From NCBI GenBank assembly GCA_015680685.1, contig MNCI01002905.1:42756-74130 (forward strand): a DNA stretch of 31,375 nt, in the 5' to 3' direction. A program made the translations under genes and the position numbers. Below, piece by piece: positions 1-8,989 of the stretch (the first letter of the stretch is position 1; every line of letters starts with the position of its first letter). Under the pieces are notes generated by a model. That model made no database searches and was not told the DNA's origin. It worked only from the letters and a program-made list of their open reading frames with translations. The stretch comes from Gnetum montanum (lineage: Eukaryota > Streptophyta > Gnetopsida > Gnetales > Gnetaceae).

Positions 1-340
1 AAAATTTGATTTTCAAGTGCCTGAGACCTGCTGGGGACCCTGGGGAAGGTCTTGGGAGGTCCAGACGCTCAGTTCTAGCATGTTCTGACTCATTTTTGGG
101 GCCCGAAAGTCTCTCTACGCTGGCTGCACCTTGGGCGTATACACCGGGCATACGTTCGAGATAGCTGAGTCCCAATATGGATCAACCATTTGTTCGAGAT
201 AGCTGAGTCCCAATATGCACCTGAGGGGATTGATGAATCCGTGTCCNTAGACGCTCAGTTCTAGCATGTTCTGACTCATTTTTGGGGCCCGAAAGTCTCT
301 CTACGCTAGCTGCACCCTGGGCGTATACGNTCCAAGTATA
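1..340. repeat. Duplicated block with single-N joins; possible 3' LTR remnant
   Basis: Bases 63-142 and 249-328 are near-identical 80-bp direct repeats with only a few differences. The second copy sits between single Ns at 247 and 330. A 26-bp stretch is also repeated (about 153-178 and 192-217). Both large copies end in GGGCGTATAC, the motif that fills the U3 of the LTR at 7672-8900. The simplest reading is a remnant of the left (3') LTR of the minus-strand element, confused by contig joining. I see no gene here. I could not align the sequence between the motifs to the right LTR, so the LTR call is weak. Confidence 0.5.
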
Positions 341-487
341 GAGCACATCTTCTGGTTCCAACCCCACACTGTCATGTGTGTGGATTGAGGTACTAGATGA
401 CCCCCCTGTTGTGATGGACATGGATTCATCAATCCCCTCAGGTGCATCTTGGGACTCAGTTGTCTTGAACAAATGGTTGATCCACGG
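179..487. repeat. Imperfect inverted repeat, arms about 67 bp
   Basis: Positions about 179-245 reappear as reverse complement at about 418-487 with roughly five differences. The spacer contains the two single-N joins. The right arm belongs to an open minus-strand stretch of about 96 codons (472-182) whose product I do not recognise. The inversion may be biological or an artefact of a contig placed in the wrong orientation. The neighbouring direct duplication favours the artefact. Confidence 0.6.
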
Positions 488-541
488 ATGAGATAACTAA
501 GTACGATCCCATAGGACATATTTATTGTCCGCGTGAACCAC

Positions 542-2435
542 TAGAAACTCGGCCAAGCGGCGAAGATAGCCAGTGAAGAATGCAAATGTAAAATGGAACT
601 GCACCTCAACATTTGAGCGCAATCTCACTATCTCCTTATGAAGGCTCGACAACAAAAATTGAGCCATGAGCATTCCATAGAGGTTGCCTCAAATGTAGAG
701 GAGCCAAAGGTGAAGCGCATACGGTTTAAAATGCCTGTTCGACGTAAGTAAGCTGGGTGCACTTATTGCATTATCCTTTTCATCTTATTCATAATTTTCA
801 TTTTGACCGCTTACATGCAACTAATGCCTTCAGAATTGACTCGCGAAGTGAGGAGACAGGAGTTAGAGACCATCATCGAGGAGGAGGAGGCTACAACGGA
901 GTTGATAATCAAGGAAGAAAAGGTGGACAAAAATCAGGCGGAAGGGACAGAAGAGCTGGGAGAAGACACCACAGAGACGGAACTGGTCGATGATCAAGGT
1001 GGTGTTGATGAAATGTTCAGTAGCTTCCTTAAAGGAAGATTGGACCTAGGCGAGCCTCCAAACCAAAAAGGGGTCAAAGAAGACAGTATGTTTCCTTTTG
1101 TTTTTATTGTGTTGCTAGTGAATCATTGTCTTCCATGGTATTTTACTTTTATGTTTTTATCCCTTCCAGACAAAGGTAGGATAATTCCTACGACGCGGTT
1201 GGAAGTGCCCATGAAGGTGGTTCCCCCTGACATGCCTCCTGAGGCTAGTCCACCTCGTACTCATAGACCATTTTCTTGGACAGAGATACCAAGTAAAATG
1301 GATTTCATGACCGGCATCATCGATGAGGTGGTCGAACATATTCAGGAAGCCCACCTTGAGATAGGTACAAATGTTTCGAGTCTTTTGCAGCTTTAGAGTT
1401 TCACATCCCTTTTTGTCATCTAATTTTTAATACTTGTTCTTTTTGTGTGCATAGGTGCCAAGCTGAAGTGGGATCCATTTGAGACCGTTAGCATTGAAAG
1501 TTTGCCTACACTACCCCTAGAAGTTGAACAAGTACCCAGGCTAATCTATGACAAGGTGGCAGAAGGTCTTGTACATAACGCCAAATCGTTGTGGACCTGT
1601 AGGCATTCCATTGAACAATTATGGTTGCAAATCGAAGCAAAGGAAAAAGAAGTTTTCGAGCTATTAGTTGAACGCGATGATCTCAAGGCTTGCTATGAGT
1701 TTGCCTCAGCCAGACTAACAGGCGATCATTCTTGGCGAACCTCTAAGATCACTTATACTAGGTATTGGACCTGCTCAATTGCCATGCGTCACTAACTCAG
1801 AAACTGGCAGAGCGTAAGGCCCAGATAGACCTACTGAACCTCAAGTGTTAGGACTAGAAGGCTTTCACTTCCAAGATGCGTAAGTGGGGTTAGGATGAGA
1901 AGAACCACAAGCACCATTACAAGAAATCTTTGAAAGAAGTATCTATTGAAAAGTGTCAGCTTGCAATGTTTGTAGAGGACCTAGGTCTACGTTCTGTGTT
2001 TGATACCTTTGCCCAGAATACAACTGTTGAGATGGAATCGCCTATGAGGGTAATTACAACCGCTTCTAGGGAGGTTTCTGTGGGTGAATTCGCTTTGAAG
2101 CGTCCTACATGGTCAGCGGTTGATAAGGGGAAGGCCTTGGCAAACATCGATCTAGGCCTTGATGGGACTGATTGGGCAAGCGTCTCAGAGGAGGAAATTC
2201 TCTGCCAACTGGAATTTGGTTTAGGGGGATCCCCTACGGTAAGCATTTTGTTATCATGAAATTCGTTCACTGAATAATATTTGAAATTTTTTTCTTTTGT
2301 TCTTATGTTGATGGTTTCTTTTGCGTTTTATAGGGTCAAGAAGATGATGATGTTCAAGAAGCTGGCCCTAGTGGAGTGGGGGCCCATGATGCCAACGGGT
2401 CTAAAGGGGGCGACCCTCCTGTCCCTAATGTTTAA
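542..2435 (+). pseudogene. Five-exon spliced gene, antisense to the host retroelement (decayed)
   Basis: Four introns can be placed by eye: 744-833 (donor GTAAGT), 1086-1169 (GTATGT), 1365-1454 (GTACAA) and 2239-2333 (GTAAGC). All end in AG after pyrimidine-rich tracts. Removing them joins frames in register (phases 1, 1, 1, 0), giving exons about 542-743, 834-1085, 1170-1364, 1455-2238 and 2334-2435 (TAA). Exon 2 encodes a Glu-rich acidic stretch, exon 3 a Pro-rich one, and exon 4 a Lys/Glu/Leu-rich, probably coiled-coil region. Exon 5 is Gly/Asp-rich. Damage: one frameshift between about 1720 and 1800, TAG stops at 1849, 1855 and 1891, and stops in exon 1 (542, 614); the 5' end is not defined. 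Antisense ORFs between pol and the 3' LTR are known in Tat-lineage gypsy elements, sometimes related to the plant mobile domain. I cannot confirm that domain here. Confidence 0.75.
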
Positions 2436-2513
2436 TCTTTGCTTTGAAATTATTCTGACTCAAATTTGTACGTGAATTGTAAATTGAAAATTTTGAGTTG
2501 TATTGAATAGATG

Positions 2514-2519
2514 AATAAA
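2514..2519 (+). terminator. AATAAA polyadenylation-type signal
   Basis: A canonical AATAAA lies 79 bp after the TAA that ends exon 5 of the antisense gene, in AT-rich sequence. Position and strand fit a 3' UTR signal. The match is short and could be chance in such AT-rich DNA. Confidence 0.4.
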
Positions 2520-3029
2520 ATCAGTTAACTCTTGTAATAGTATATCATTACATGTATATATATATTTCTACATATATATTTTTTTGTTGTGGATTTTGAG
2601 TTTAAACGTAAACATGACATGGCAATATAAAAATGTTTTGGTTTGTTTTATAGTTTAAGTGTAATGCATGAAGCAAGAGTATAAACAGGAATGTAATTAT
2701 AAGCAAAGACTATTATTGATAACACGACAATGCAAACGTAAATTCAAACAATGAACAGGCATTTGCGGGAAAAGAAAGTGTAAGTAGATGATCTAGTTTA
2801 AGGCCATTTCGGGCCACATGCACTAGTTTAAGGTCATTTCGAGCCATACGCACTAGTTTAAGGCCATTTCGGGCCATGTGTAAGTAAGGGAAGTTTCAAG
2901 TGACAAGGGTTGATTTCTTGGTAGACCGACCATTTCTGATCGTGGCTAGTTTTACGTCATTGCGGACATAGTAGTTTAATGTCATTCCGAACTATTTGTA
3001 GTTTAACGTCATTTCGGACATATTGTTGT
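2520..3029. other. Non-coding spacer where pol would be expected
   Basis: This 0.5-kb stretch separates the antisense gene from the protease end of the gag-protease frame. Apart from the 30-bp tandem repeats at 2794-3022 it holds nothing I recognise. In an autonomous gypsy element several kilobases of reverse transcriptase, RNase H and integrase would lie between these two genes. Confidence 0.6.
2794..3022. repeat. Tandem repeat, unit about 30 bp (TAGTTTAAGGYCATTTCG)
   Basis: Three tight 30-bp units start at 2794, 2824 and 2854. Three more diverged, shorter ones start at 2947, 2971 and 2999. All share TAGTTTAA-GTCATTTCGG-like cores. They sit immediately downstream of the stop of the gag-protease frame, between two convergent reading frames. 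Confidence 0.85.
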
Positions 3030-3429
3030 TTATTGGTTTAGTAATTTTTTGATTTTTCTCATTTTAACATTAGGAGTAGCGTTAATAGGTATGATTCTAT
3101 ATTCAGCGTCTCCTTCGCTGATCATGTTGAATGGTAATTCAGCCCAAGGGACGTCTGATGGGATAGTTCCCGCGTTGGTGCTTTCCGGTGCTTCTTCTTG
3201 TATCATGGTTTGCATGTTAGTTGTAGTTTCTAAGTGAGGTTGTATATGTACGACTTCAGGTCCCTGTATTTTTGTTTTGGGTGGATCTTCCTTTGGGTCT
3301 AAGAGATTATCACATACTGGTTGTTGTTCATTTGTATCATCTTGTTTAGGCTCTTCAAGCTTAACCTCTGAGCCTTGATCTACGTTTGTATACGATGAGA
3401 CGGTAGGTGGAGCAGCCTTCCCATGTATA

Positions 3430-3800
3430 ACAATTTCGCCACCTTCATAAGGCAGGTGAATTTCTTGGTGTATGGGGGAAAAAACTACTTTCAGTTGGGC
3501 TAACCAGGGCCTTCCCAATATTAAGTTGAACCCTGGCATTTCATTGATCACCACAAACTCAGTAGGTGTGGGGAATTGATCCCCTACTATAAAGTCTAAA
3601 GTCACGATGCCTTTGACTATCACGCACGATCCACTGAACGATTTCAAACACGTGGTGGCGGTTGGTCTTATTAGCTCTGTAAGCCCCAATTGTATGACGA
3701 TGGGATATGGTACTACATTTGTAGCAGCTCCATCATCTACANACGACGATGGGATATGGTACTACATTTGTAGCAGCTCCATCATCTACATGGACCCTAT
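3430..3800 (-). other. Retropepsin (aspartic protease) domain
   Basis: The active-site-like segment reads VHVDDGAATNVVPYPIV, corresponding to the VD-[TSN]-GA-x-x-N-V-x-P site of plant gypsy proteases. Downstream is FNLILGRPWLAQL, the conserved flap-distal ILGRPWL motif. The active-site part is spread across the N-linked duplication at 3697-3790. The second residue of the catalytic triad is Asp rather than the usual Ser or Thr, which may be natural variation or decay. Confidence 0.85.
3697..3790. repeat. 45-bp exact duplication around a single N (assembly join)
   Basis: Bases 3697-3741 and 3746-3790 are identical and separated by N plus ACG. The offset of 49 bp shifts the frame by one. Removing 49 bp puts the upstream gag frame in register with 3689-3030, so the duplication is most likely a contig overlap that was not merged. 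Confidence 0.9.
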
Positions 3801-4425
3801 GTATCTTGAATTGGTTTATTCATATTGTTATGAACATAGGAGCTGTTGTTACCTCTCCCATTTTCTCGTCCACATTGATGTTGTCATTGTGGAAACTTAA
3901 TGGCTTGAAAGTTGACCCTTGAGGCGAGTACATTACTGCATGAATTGAAGGTTCATTTGGTAGCAAGTCTTCGCTTACTAGGATAGATGTTAACATGCAC
4001 ACTAGAGCTTCACGATGGGCTTGAGATGTTAACACTAGGTTGTATAAGCTTAGTGAAGTGTTTTTTTGTTTGAGTGCCTGCATGACTTGCGTTAGAGTCA
4101 TTGCTAGGTCTCTATTGTTGGGCATATGTTTGTCAGTAGTGATTTGGTCCATTGGGCCCAATAGTTTTATTTCATGCATGGTTGGTTTGTCATTTTCACC
4201 CGGAATCGTTGATTTGGGCGTATCATGTTTTCTAGATGACTCACCCTCATAGGCTGTGTTTGGTTTATCGTTAGGTGCTATCATGGGTATTACATTTAGC
4301 AGGGTAGGTTTAGGAGGTCCTAAGGCTAGTCGTTGGTGCTCCTTCTCCAAGCGTTCCCTTGTGAGTTTGTCTGCTAGGCGTTCTTGTGTATGGCGTGGGG
4401 GTGCAGTTGGTTTTGAGACCTCAGG

Positions 4426-4878
4426 TTACTTTGGAACTTGTACTACATATGGAGTAGGGTGGGGTTGCACTTGGGTGGTTGCATGTGGTTGAGTGCCAGG
4501 CTGGTTGGGCACCTTGATGACATAGGCACTCGATTTATTTTGTGTTTGTGAAGTGGAGGGTTGGTGGTCATCAGGATGCTCAGGTATCCTAACGATGTAT
4601 GGAGTTGGCTTAACTGGAGGTTGTACCTCCACTGTTGCGACCATAGGTGGTACTCGAACTATGTAGGGGGCAGGCCGAATAGGAGGTGTTTGTGTGTTTG
4701 CGGTAGTAGCGGCGAGAGGTACAAGCACCACATATGACTTTTCGTGTGTCAGGATGTTAGAAATTGCTGCGGCGGGGGGTACTCGGACGACATATGGCTT
4801 CTGTGGAGAGTATGATGGTTGAGGCACGAATGTTTGTATAGTGGAAGGAATACACACTACAAATGGTTTATTAGGCAT
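4426..4878 (-). repeat. PYVVRVP-type protein repeat region
   Basis: About 150 codons hold seven degenerate copies of a P-[YF]-[VI]-V-x-[VI]-P motif: PFVVCIP, PYVVRVP, SYVVLVP, PYIVRVP, PYIVRIP, AYVIKVP and PYVVQVP. They are spaced 14-26 residues apart by Ala/Thr/Gln/Pro-rich linkers. The region lies between the zinc-finger relic and the protease. I do not know this repeat from a named family. Confidence 0.8.
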
Positions 4879-5049
4879 TTGCTACTCATGGTCAAAATAG
4901 ACGGTGTTAATGTTGGGTGTTTCAGGTTCGTTATCAAGGTAGATTGTGTTAATGAAGTACGGTGCCTCCTTGGTATTTAGAGGGTCTTTATATGCACCCA
5001 TGGCCTAGTTTTGTGGTTGGACTGGATTGGCTTCATCAAAAGTGATTTG

Positions 5050-5140
5050 ACCCCCGTTGATCATTCATTGGATGTCTTGTTTTAGGGCGAAATAGTAATC
5101 CGTGCCATGCCCATTACGTTGATGATAATCGTAGAAACAA
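5050..5140 (-). other. Relic of the gag zinc-finger motif
   Basis: The translation reads YDYHQRNGHGTDYYFALKQ followed by DIQ and a TGA. It matches the plant gypsy pattern C-x-YH-x3-GH-x-T-x-x-C-x-x-LK-x-x-IQ-x-LI, but both cysteine positions are now tyrosine (TAC at 5133-5131, TAT at 5094-5092). Each is one G-to-A change from TGC/TGT. The finger could not bind zinc in this form. Confidence 0.75.
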
Positions 5141-5559
5141 TCCATTCTAAAGCCTTTTGATACTGGGGGCTCATTTGGCATTGCTAAGATTGGGTTCTGA
5201 ACCAGTTGACAGAACCGATCATGCCTTTGGATTTCTGCAGGGGATAACTATTTATGTTTCATTAATCCAACCTTCAGGAGTTGGTCGAATAGTTGCGATG
5301 GCATCATAGGCAATGGCGTGTATTGAGAGGGGTCCTTCCTCTCAAAGTTTCTTGTACAATTTGGTGTTGGGTTCTGTGATGAGGATGATTCTAGTGTGGT
5401 CACAGGAGTAGATTTGGCATAATTAGCAGGGGCAACAAGTGGTTTGCTTTGTTGTCCCACATTCGCTTGTTGTGCTTCTTCTACTGCCGCTATAGTTGTT
5501 TTAACTTTTTCTTTATCTTTCTTACTATGTTGATTCTTAAAGGCTAAATATGCAGGATC

Positions 5560-6060
5560 GTGGCTATTTTGGGCTGCCTCCTCTATGCTCTTAATCTATA
5601 CAAACGCTTGATTGATGTTACGCGCATTGAGATAGTATAGCTTGGATTTGAAGAAATCATTGATAGCCCCTTTTAAGATGGTGAGGAGATACGTCTCTGG
5701 GATACGCTCATGGAGCTCATTGAGAGCAGCACTCCACCGTTGGATGAATTTTTGGACAGGTTCTAGAGGTGCTTGTTTGACCTGTATAAGGCTATCCAGT
5801 GTTGCTTTAGGTTTCAAGTTATACTTGAACCTAGTAACGAATTGGTGCAATAAATCTTTCAGAGAAGATATTGAGTTTTGCGGCAAGGCCCGATACCAAT
5901 CAAGTGCTCTCCCAGCAAGGGACATAGGAAACACTCGCATAATGGCATGCAACCATGCCTAAAGTAGTGCGCACTCTAGTCTAAATGTTATGAGGTGAGT
6001 GTTGGGGTCTGTCTCCCCATCGTATTTGGTCAGTGTGGGTAAAGATACACCCTTGGGAAA
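5560..6060 (-). other. Retrotrans_gag (capsid) domain within the gag-pro pseudogene
   Basis: Reading leftwards the translation contains KYDGETDPNTHLITF, then FPMSLAGRALDWYRALP, then a helical segment with QVKQAPLEPVQKFIQRW and ETYLLTILKGA. This is the canonical layout of the plant gypsy gag core (a KYDG-x-TDP motif, F-P-x-SL-x-G-x-A-x-x-WY, then F-x-x-R/KF). One TAG lies between the two motifs, just upstream of 5952, and another stop follows at 5596. Confidence 0.9.
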
Positions 6061-7281
6061 TGTTAGGGGCGGAACCGAAGGGTTGATAGGGTCATCGTGA
6101 TAGAAGTCCAGTACCTTCAACTCTCCGTTGGGGGCTATTTTGAGGCGTTTGACCTCGTCAGTTAGCTCTTATATTAGCTTTTTAGCGTCAGCCCAATCTT
6201 GGGTGCTAGGTGAGGTGGCAGGTTGGGGATGTTGTATGGTATACATGTTTGATTGTTGGACAATGGGTTGGAAGGTAGAAAGCTGTGTGGTCGGAGGCTG
6301 TACTTGTGGGATATTTGTAGCAGGTGGTGCTAAGGACGGCACATTGTAGGTAAAGGGCTGTTGTTGTCGTTGCGGTTGTCCTTGAGGGATGTTAGCTGGT
6401 AAAATTGCATGAGCCAGTATGTTATAATGAGGGAGTTGATGCGGTTGAGCACCAATCACTGTCCATTGCCCGATCATGCATTGTGTGGGAATCCCCTGAA
6501 CTTATTGGGTTACGGTTGTGAAGGATGTTCCTTGGGTTGGGATCCGTGGTATGTAGTGAGCGGATGTAGAAGCTGGTATTACATGTGGCATCCTGATCAC
6601 TCGAGGTGGGAAGGTTGTTCCTACATCATTTTGGGGAGGTTGTACTTGCAAGAATGGAGGTATTGTTACAATAGGGGGAATAGCAAGGGGCAGTGTGTTC
6701 AGTTGCGAGTCGGTTGCAGGAGGAATATGAACAAGTGTAGATGATTCTTGTTGAGGTATTTGTGCTTGGGTGAAGTTAAATGGTTGAAGAGACGTAATTT
6801 CCCCTGTGGCTAGATGAAACAAAGGGTTTGCATAGGTCTGTGGACTAAGAGTATGGTATGAATCTTCATGCTCAGATTAAGCTGCGAAGTCATCTTCCTC
6901 TTCCAATTGAGGATTTACCCTAGGCTATTCTAGAGACTGACTTCTTTGTAGGCGGAGTTGTGAGATGCGCTCAGAGTAATGCTCTGGGAGAGGAATGATA
7001 TCATACGGGGAAGGAATGAACTCTTGTCCTCCCCTATAGAAGAGTTTGTACTGTCTCTTAACTTCCATTTCAGCTTGGTCTACGGTTAGGCTGGCTTGTA
7101 ATTTGATGCATATGAAATTGTATTGGTCCTGAGTTATGATGTTAAACAATCGGTTCCTCCCTTGCAATCTAAGAGACCGACAAGGCCCCACTGTGGGTTG
7201 TGCCATGAGCTGTTGAACGGCCATGGTGCCTACGATGTCTGCGACTGGCTTGGTTGTAGCGTTGGAGTTCACAGTGTTCAT

Positions 7282-7649
7282 GATGAATAGTTGAGAATAC
7301 GATACAGTGAAGGAGTATGAAACTGGTATACTTAGTATGTCAGCAGCATGGATAGAATCTACAGCGTAGAGAGTGTGCAGCGTATACTCAGCAGTGTAGA
7401 ATGAGTCTGTAGTGTAGAGCATGCACCATAAACTCAACAGCATAGACAAAGTCAGCGTACAGCGTAAACAGAGTCTACAGTGTAGAGAGTGTAATGTATA
7501 CGCAGCAGCGTAGACAGAGTCTACAGTATAGAGCGTACAGCCTAAACACAATGGCGTAGACGCTGGGAATTTTGCAGACAGAGTTGGCGTATAGTCAGCA
7601 GCGTAAACACTGGGAATTCTGAAACACAGTAAGTACTAAGCAGTTCAGG
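7282..7649 (-). repeat. Repeat-rich 5' leader of the gypsy element
   Basis: On the minus strand this leader consists of variants of CTACGCTGTAGACTCTGTC and GCTGCTGAGTATACGCTG, repeated at irregular spacing between the primer site and the gag ATG at 7281. It is open in one frame (7551-6925), but the translation upstream of 7281 is Leu/Cys/Tyr-rich repeat and probably not protein. The motifs resemble the GTATAC repeats of the adjacent LTR. Confidence 0.7.
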
Positions 7650-7667
7650 CCCTCCTTCTAGCACCAA
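7650..7667 (-). promoter_or_regulatory. Primer-binding-site-like sequence
   Basis: On the minus strand TTGGTGCTAGAAGGAGGG begins four bases after the proposed LTR end at 7672. It starts with TGG after one T, as primer sites do. I associate sequences of the form TTGGCGCTAGAAGG with Tat-lineage elements, from memory and unverified. I did not identify the matching tRNA. Confidence 0.5.
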
Positions 7668-8247
7668 TTTCTGTATCGTCCGAAATCGTTGGTCTTCGGC
7701 TGGAATGAAACAGAAACCTGGAGATCCCCGGACATGCATAGAAGATCCTACCTTCGCCCGAGGGTAAGCTGGAATTAACGAAGGTAAAGTACCTTGAGTG
7801 GTTCGTACACAGATCAGGCAAGGATTTCCCCAAACGTACACCAATATGTTATATGCTAGGTTATATGTAAACGGTGTAACTAACGTAAAACAGAGCGTAA
7901 ACAGCATAACTGATGTAAACAGAGTGTAAACATACAAGAGCATAAACAGTAAACATGCAACAATGAATGAAAAACTGTAAAAAATTGTAGTAAAGAAATG
8001 TAGCAATGTTATTGCGAAGTGAGAGTTACAATGCACCGGTCCAACACAGTTGTGGCTCTGACACAAGGCAGACGATTAGCCCCGGTGGATGCAGGGATGA
8101 CTGTGTATACTGGCTTAAACTATAGGCACAATGTACAGGGTAAGGTCCAGCATACAGCGTTTTTGCTCTCTAGTTCTTCGCATCTCTGTCTCTCTTTGTC
8201 TCTGGTTTGCTCAAAATTGCCAACCCCGATCTAATGAAAAATTGGGA

Positions 8248-8255
8248 TTTTTATA
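8248..8255 (-). promoter_or_regulatory. TATA box of the gypsy LTR
   Basis: Minus-strand TATAAAAA in the middle of the LTR, about 580 bp upstream of the LTR end and just downstream of the U3 repeat array. Position and orientation agree with transcription into the gag-pro frame. Confidence 0.55.
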
Positions 8256-8350
8256 CAGGTTTAGACGTTAGACTCAGGTTGGGTGACATGTGGCGCATTG
8301 ACCGGGTGCAAAAGAATGAAATATTACAAGTATACAACGTGCTACAGCTA

Positions 8351-8853
8351 CTGGGCATATACGCTGGGCGTATACACTGGGCATATACGCTGTATCTACT
8401 GGGCGTATACGCTGTCATGCAGGACGTATACGCTGTATATGCTGGGCGTGCAGGATGTGAATGCTCAGCGTATAGACTCCAGAATACATGATGTCAACAC
8501 CTGATGATTTCTCTATTCATGTGAGTTGATGCATTGTACCAAGTCTTGCTCTAAAATGTTGTTTTCATGTCGTCCCCGAGGATTGCATGCCAGGCATATA
8601 CACCAGTCATACATGCTGAGCATACATGTGAGCCGTGTACGCTGGGTGTATACACTGGGCGTATACGCTGTGGATGCAAACTTGGGCGTATACGTTGTGG
8701 ATGCAAACTTGGGAGTATACGCTAAGAATGTTAGGCATATACACTAGGTGTATACGTTGTACCTGTTGGGCGTATACATTGGGCATATACGCTGAGAATG
8801 TTGGGCGTATACGTTGTACCTGTCGGGCGTATACATTGGGCGTATACGCTGAG
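8351..8853. repeat. GCGTATAC repeat array in U3
   Basis: Roughly twenty copies of TGGGCRTATACRCT occur in 0.5 kb. The core GCGTATACGC is a perfect 10-bp palindrome. A higher-order unit of 57 bp starting GTTGTACCTGTYGGGCG is visible at 8756 and 8813, and a TGGATGCAAACTTGGG unit is repeated at about 8672-8710. The array lies directly upstream of the TATA box on the minus strand. Confidence 0.9.
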
Positions 8854-8989
8854 AATGCATACTTGGTGAAAACTAAGTATTTTGAGCTCCAAAGTTGCCA
8901 TTTCTGATAGCGGATGTTGTCGTGGTTATCGATGGATCCCAGGGAACTACTCCTTGTTGAGTTCAACTCTAGTTGAAGTTGTCTGTGGG

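Larger units (their letters stand above)
3030..7281 (-). pseudogene. gag-pro: gag-protease polyprotein of a Tat/Ogre-like Ty3/gypsy element (stop-riddled)
   Basis: From ATG at 7281 down to about 3820 one frame is kept for about 3.4 kb with no frameshift, interrupted only by stops (e.g. 6925, 6502, 6169, 5596, 5248, 5065, 4426, 3820). The last part (3689-3030) is in another frame only because of the 49-nt N-linked duplication at 3697-3790. Order: N-terminal region, Gln/Pro-rich linker (about 6820-6170), capsid-type Retrotrans_gag domain (about 6060-5560), zinc-finger relic (about 5140-5050), PYVVRVP-type repeats (4878-4426), spacer, retropepsin (about 3800-3430) and a charged acidic tail. The product would have formed virus-like particles and cleaved itself. 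The frame ends without entering reverse transcriptase. Cytoplasmic action is inferred from the family. Confidence 0.85.
1..8950 (-). mobile_element. Non-autonomous Tat/Ogre-like Ty3/gypsy retrotransposon
   Basis: Read leftwards: LTR, primer site, leader repeats, gag, protease, 30-bp tandem repeat, then the oppositely oriented spliced gene and possible 3' LTR traces. The lineage is inferred from the gag finger type, the protease motifs and the presence of an antisense gene. No reverse transcriptase (FxDD-type), RNase H or integrase motif appears between the protease and the antisense gene. Both ends are uncertain; the left end probably lies outside the window. Confidence 0.65.
7672..8950 (-). 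mobile_element. 5' LTR of the minus-strand gypsy element (right edge approximate)
   Basis: The plus strand begins TGTATCGTCC at 7672, so the minus-strand LTR ends in ...GGACGATACA before the primer site. A minus-strand TATA box (8255-8248) separates R/U5 (7672 to about 8230) from a U3 packed with GCGTATAC repeats (8351-8853). The right edge lies somewhere between about 8860 and 9060, where a different repeat family starts. Plus-strand translations in this region are only repeat shadows. Confidence 0.65.

Noticed and set aside
4040-6744. Plus-strand frames opposite gag (for example 6409-6744, 5642-5962)
   Set aside because: Shadows of the minus-strand gag frame, which carries the recognisable Retrotrans_gag motifs.
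8351-8853. CRISPR-like array
   Set aside because: Spacing is irregular, the 'spacers' are themselves repeats, and the context is a plant LTR.
8019-8966. Several overlapping open frames of 71-119 codons on both strands
   Set aside because: They arise from the GCGTATAC repeat array, whose period keeps frames open on both strands. The translations are repeats of Tyr/Trp/Ala/Ile and show no domain.
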